From: Monilinia fructicola
Lineage: Eukaryota > Ascomycota > Leotiomycetes > Helotiales > Sclerotiniaceae
DNA: 64,000 nt
Reading direction: 5' to 3'
Assembly: GCA_008692225.1 (NCBI GenBank)
Contig: VICG01000011.1
Location: 1,240,001-1,304,000 of the forward strand
Shown: in pieces, positions 62,359 to 64,000 of the stretch
Layout of the letters: the number at the start of each line of letters is the position of its first letter
Numbering within the stretch: position 1 is the stretch's first letter
The notes under the pieces: model-generated
Database searches by the model: none
Told to the model about the DNA's origin: nothing
Seen by the model: only the letters and a program-made list of their open reading frames with translations
Position numbers and translations under genes: made by a program

Positions 62359-62667
62359 GGATAGACTGCGGGTACAAGGACGGAAAAGTTCTTATTCGGA
62401 AGGTGTAATGGATTTATATCAATGGCGTTTGTAAAGGATGAGCTCAACGAATGAATCGTTGTTGCAATGATAAATAATAAAACGACTTATGACATTCACC
62501 ATTGACATAATTGTATTCGATATGAACTGTGGGCTTGGGAAACCCCCCTACCCTCTTTCTCGCTTCACTTGGTCTCATAGCTTTTACGAACGAATGCTTC
62601 CTGTAAAATTTCCCAAACCAACGCCAGCAATGCAACTCCGTACCGGATATAATTTTCATCCATATAA
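62359..62667. other. Convergent 3' flank of ACL4 and GIR2
   Basis: The two genes end toward each other here. The sequence is ordinary, with an AATAAT stretch near 62471-62480 that may serve polyadenylation. Confidence 0.5.
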
Positions 62668-63456
62668 TCATGCCTCGACCTTCAACTTATCCATACCCTC
62701 AATGGGCACGTCATCATAATCCTCATCCTCCTCAACCTTCCCGGCCATACCTCTCTCCCAGAGTTGCCTACCAGTGAGGGCAATGACAGATTCCTTCCCC
62801 TTGTTCTTCTTCTTCTCTGCCGCTTCCTCTTCCGCTTCCTCTCTGACCTTAATCTCCTCCATCTCCTTTTGAAAGCCCTCTCTCCACTTCATAAACGACT
62901 CTCTGGTAACCGGTTCTCCATGAAACTTCTTATTCTCCTCAGCCTCTATTGCCAAAATCTTCTGCTCGTGCTCTTTTTCCTTCGCTTCTTGTCTTTGCGC
63001 AATAAGTTGCTCCGCATTTTCCTTCAAAGTGGACACCAAAGTGAACACCATCGCCATTCCTATATTCTCTTCGATAGTCTCGGATAATCCATTGAGAAGC
63101 TCCTCTTTATCAGCCGCGACGCTGAAATATGGATGGACGGGCGCATTCGGGGTAGGGAGTAAGTCTAGAACGGGTGGTTCTTCGGGATATTCCTCCGGGT
63201 ATTTGACTTGGAGGAGCATGATTGGAGGCTCCGAATCATCGCCATCTTGATTCACGACATCGAGTAGAATAGAAACTCGATATTTCGGTCTCTGATATAT
63301 CTGTGAGAGGGTTAGGAGAGCTTGCGGTGGCGGAAGGGGGGGATTCTTGGAAGATTCGTAGACCAAAATTGTCCTTAGAACAAACATACCGTGAATTTCC
63401 TCGGGGAAAATACTATCGAGGACCTCCCTCTCCTCAACTTGTTCTTCTCTTCCCAT
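62668..63456 (-). CDS. GIR2: GIR2-like RWD-domain protein (Rbg/DRG partner)
   Basis: Exon 1 (63456-63390) encodes MGREEQVEEREVLDSIFPEE, the start of an RWD domain. After an 89-nt intron (63389-63301; branch CTAAC), exon 2 continues to 62668. The RWD part includes PPIMLLQVKYPEEYPEEPP, and the C-terminal region has IEENIGMAMVFTLVSTLKEN, GEPVTRESFMKWREGFQKEM and LTGRQLWERG, all landmarks of Gir2/RWDD1. Gir2 binds the GTPase Rbg2 and Gcn1 and acts in translation control. Right after the intron the expected family reading DISETEYRVSI is broken by one extra A in the AAA at 63283-63285. Intron (89) plus extra base (1) is a multiple of three, so the unspliced frame is also open (262 aa); the spliced, corrected protein would be 232 aa. 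Confidence 0.85.
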   Translation of the reverse strand: MGREEQVEEREVLDSIFPEEIHGMFVLRTILVYESSKNPPLPPPQALLTLSQIYQRPKYRVSILLDVVNQDGDDSEPPIMLLQVKYPEEYPEEPPVLDLLPTPNAPVHPYFSVAADKEELLNGLSETIEENIGMAMVFTLVSTLKENAEQLIAQRQEAKEKEHEQKILAIEAEENKKFHGEPVTRESFMKWREGFQKEMEEIKVREEAEEEAAEKKKNKGKESVIALTGRQLWERGMAGKVEEDEDYDDVPIEGMDKLKVEA

Positions 63457-63652
63457 TTTGTAAACTTGCTTTACTCCTTCACCACAAACAAAAGTATTTC
63501 GTGGGGTGGTGGGCTGAAGTATGCTACCCCAAGATTGGACTAGCGCCGATTGGAAAAAGTTTATCTTTTATCTGTCGAGGGCAGAAAAAAAAGTTCCCAA
63601 GAAACCACAGGCCAGCCAATCCGTGCAAATACTTTCAGCAATTGTACCAAAA
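63457..63652. promoter_or_regulatory. Bidirectional promoter of GIR2 and PUF6
   Basis: Only 196 bases separate the two start codons, so the genes very likely share regulatory sequence. No TATA box is evident. Confidence 0.6.
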
Positions 63653-64000
63653 ATGGCTCCAGTAACAACATCAAAGACGGTGGTGACGGGTATGAAGAGA
63701 AAGTCGGCACCGGCGAAAGATGTCCAAGTGAAAGAGAGTAAAAAGGCGAAAATTGATTCGGGGAAAAAGGGCAAGGAATCGAAAAGCGTCAAAAAGCCCG
63801 CAAAGAAGGTCGAATCTGAGAGTGAGGAGGAATCCGAGTCTGAAGATGGAGGCGCAGCTTTGGAATCTGAATCCGCAGATGGCTCGGATAGTGATACAGA
63901 GATGAAAGAAGTCGAGGGCATACATCCAGACAGAGTCAAGGCTGTAGCTGCAAACAGTATGCTCTTTTTAACGTTTGATTATGTCTTCTTACTTACATGT
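63653..64000 (+). CDS. PUF6: PUF6-like pumilio-homology ribosome biogenesis protein (5' part only)
   Basis: The ATG at 63653 begins MAPVTTSKTVVTGMKRKSAP. A Lys-rich tail follows, then acidic Glu/Ser runs (ESESEEESESEDGG), then EGIHPDRVKAVAANS, which in Puf6 homologues precedes the pumilio-like repeats. A GTATGC donor after AAC A (about 63956) starts an intron that runs to the end of the window. Puf6 is a nucleolar protein needed for 60S subunit assembly and for ASH1 mRNA repression in yeast. The repeats themselves lie beyond the window. The call rests on the N-terminal pattern. Confidence 0.75.
   Translation, partial: MAPVTTSKTVVTGMKRKSAPAKDVQVKESKKAKIDSGKKGKESKSVKKPAKKVESESEEESESEDGGAALESESADGSDSDTEMKEVEGIHPDRVKAVAANSMLFLTFDYVFLLTC

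Overview
The window looks like chromosomal DNA of a filamentous ascomycete. Genes are short and single. Introns are mostly 47-90 nt, run GT..AG, and carry CTAAC- or CTGAC-type branch points. Intergenic DNA is long and rich in microsatellites, and one block looks like repeat-induced point mutation (RIP). Codon use, the annexin, the PRP4 kinase and the 2EXR-type proteins fit a Leotiomycete of the Botrytis/Sclerotinia type. That placement is an inference from general character, not from a database search.

Layout. (1) 0.5-2.0 kb: a Ran1/Pat1-like protein kinase on the minus strand. (2) 2.0-13.1 kb: about 11 kb with no convincing gene, holding a foldback MITE-like element (about 10963-11314) and a faint pair of terminal inverted repeats (about 7421/9575). 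(3) 13.1-18.6 kb: the splicing kinase PRP4, a three-exon TMA7-type gene with a 10-nt first exon, a possible decayed kinase fragment, and a nucleotidyltransferase-fold protein. (4) 19.9-21.5 kb: a four-repeat annexin. (5) 21.6-24.8 kb: minisatellites and a very AT-rich block. (6) 24.8-27.7 kb: a large zinc-finger-like nuclear-type protein, followed by 3 kb of simple repeats. (7) 30.7-33.9 kb: a secreted trypsin and an amino-acid/choline-type permease. (8) 35.5 kb: an intron-containing tRNA-Ser(GCT). (9) 36.1-38.9 kb: an orphan gene fragment, then a beta-trefoil plus aerolysin-like protein with a long acidic low-complexity tail. (10) 40-50 kb: a small hypothetical gene, one intact 2EXR-type gene, and several decayed fragments around it. 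(11) 54.3-55.7 kb: a single-pass membrane protein. (12) 59.5-60.4 kb: a small Ser/Pro-rich protein. (13) 61.2-64 kb: a ribosome/translation cluster of ACL4-like, GIR2 and the start of PUF6.

Housekeeping functions (splicing, ribosome assembly, translation) sit at the right end and around 13-17 kb. The secreted or surface-active genes (trypsin, permease, pore-former-like protein) sit together at 30-39 kb next to the tRNA and gene debris. That middle part looks like the more plastic, accessory portion.

The most useful observations for a second reader are these. Three apparent single extra A bases lie within 2.1 kb in the ACL4-like and GIR2 genes. Three genes carry introns whose first AG just after the branch point is skipped. 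There are also the lectin/pore-former fusion with its long acidic tail, the foldback element, and the graveyard of gene fragments around the 2EXR gene.
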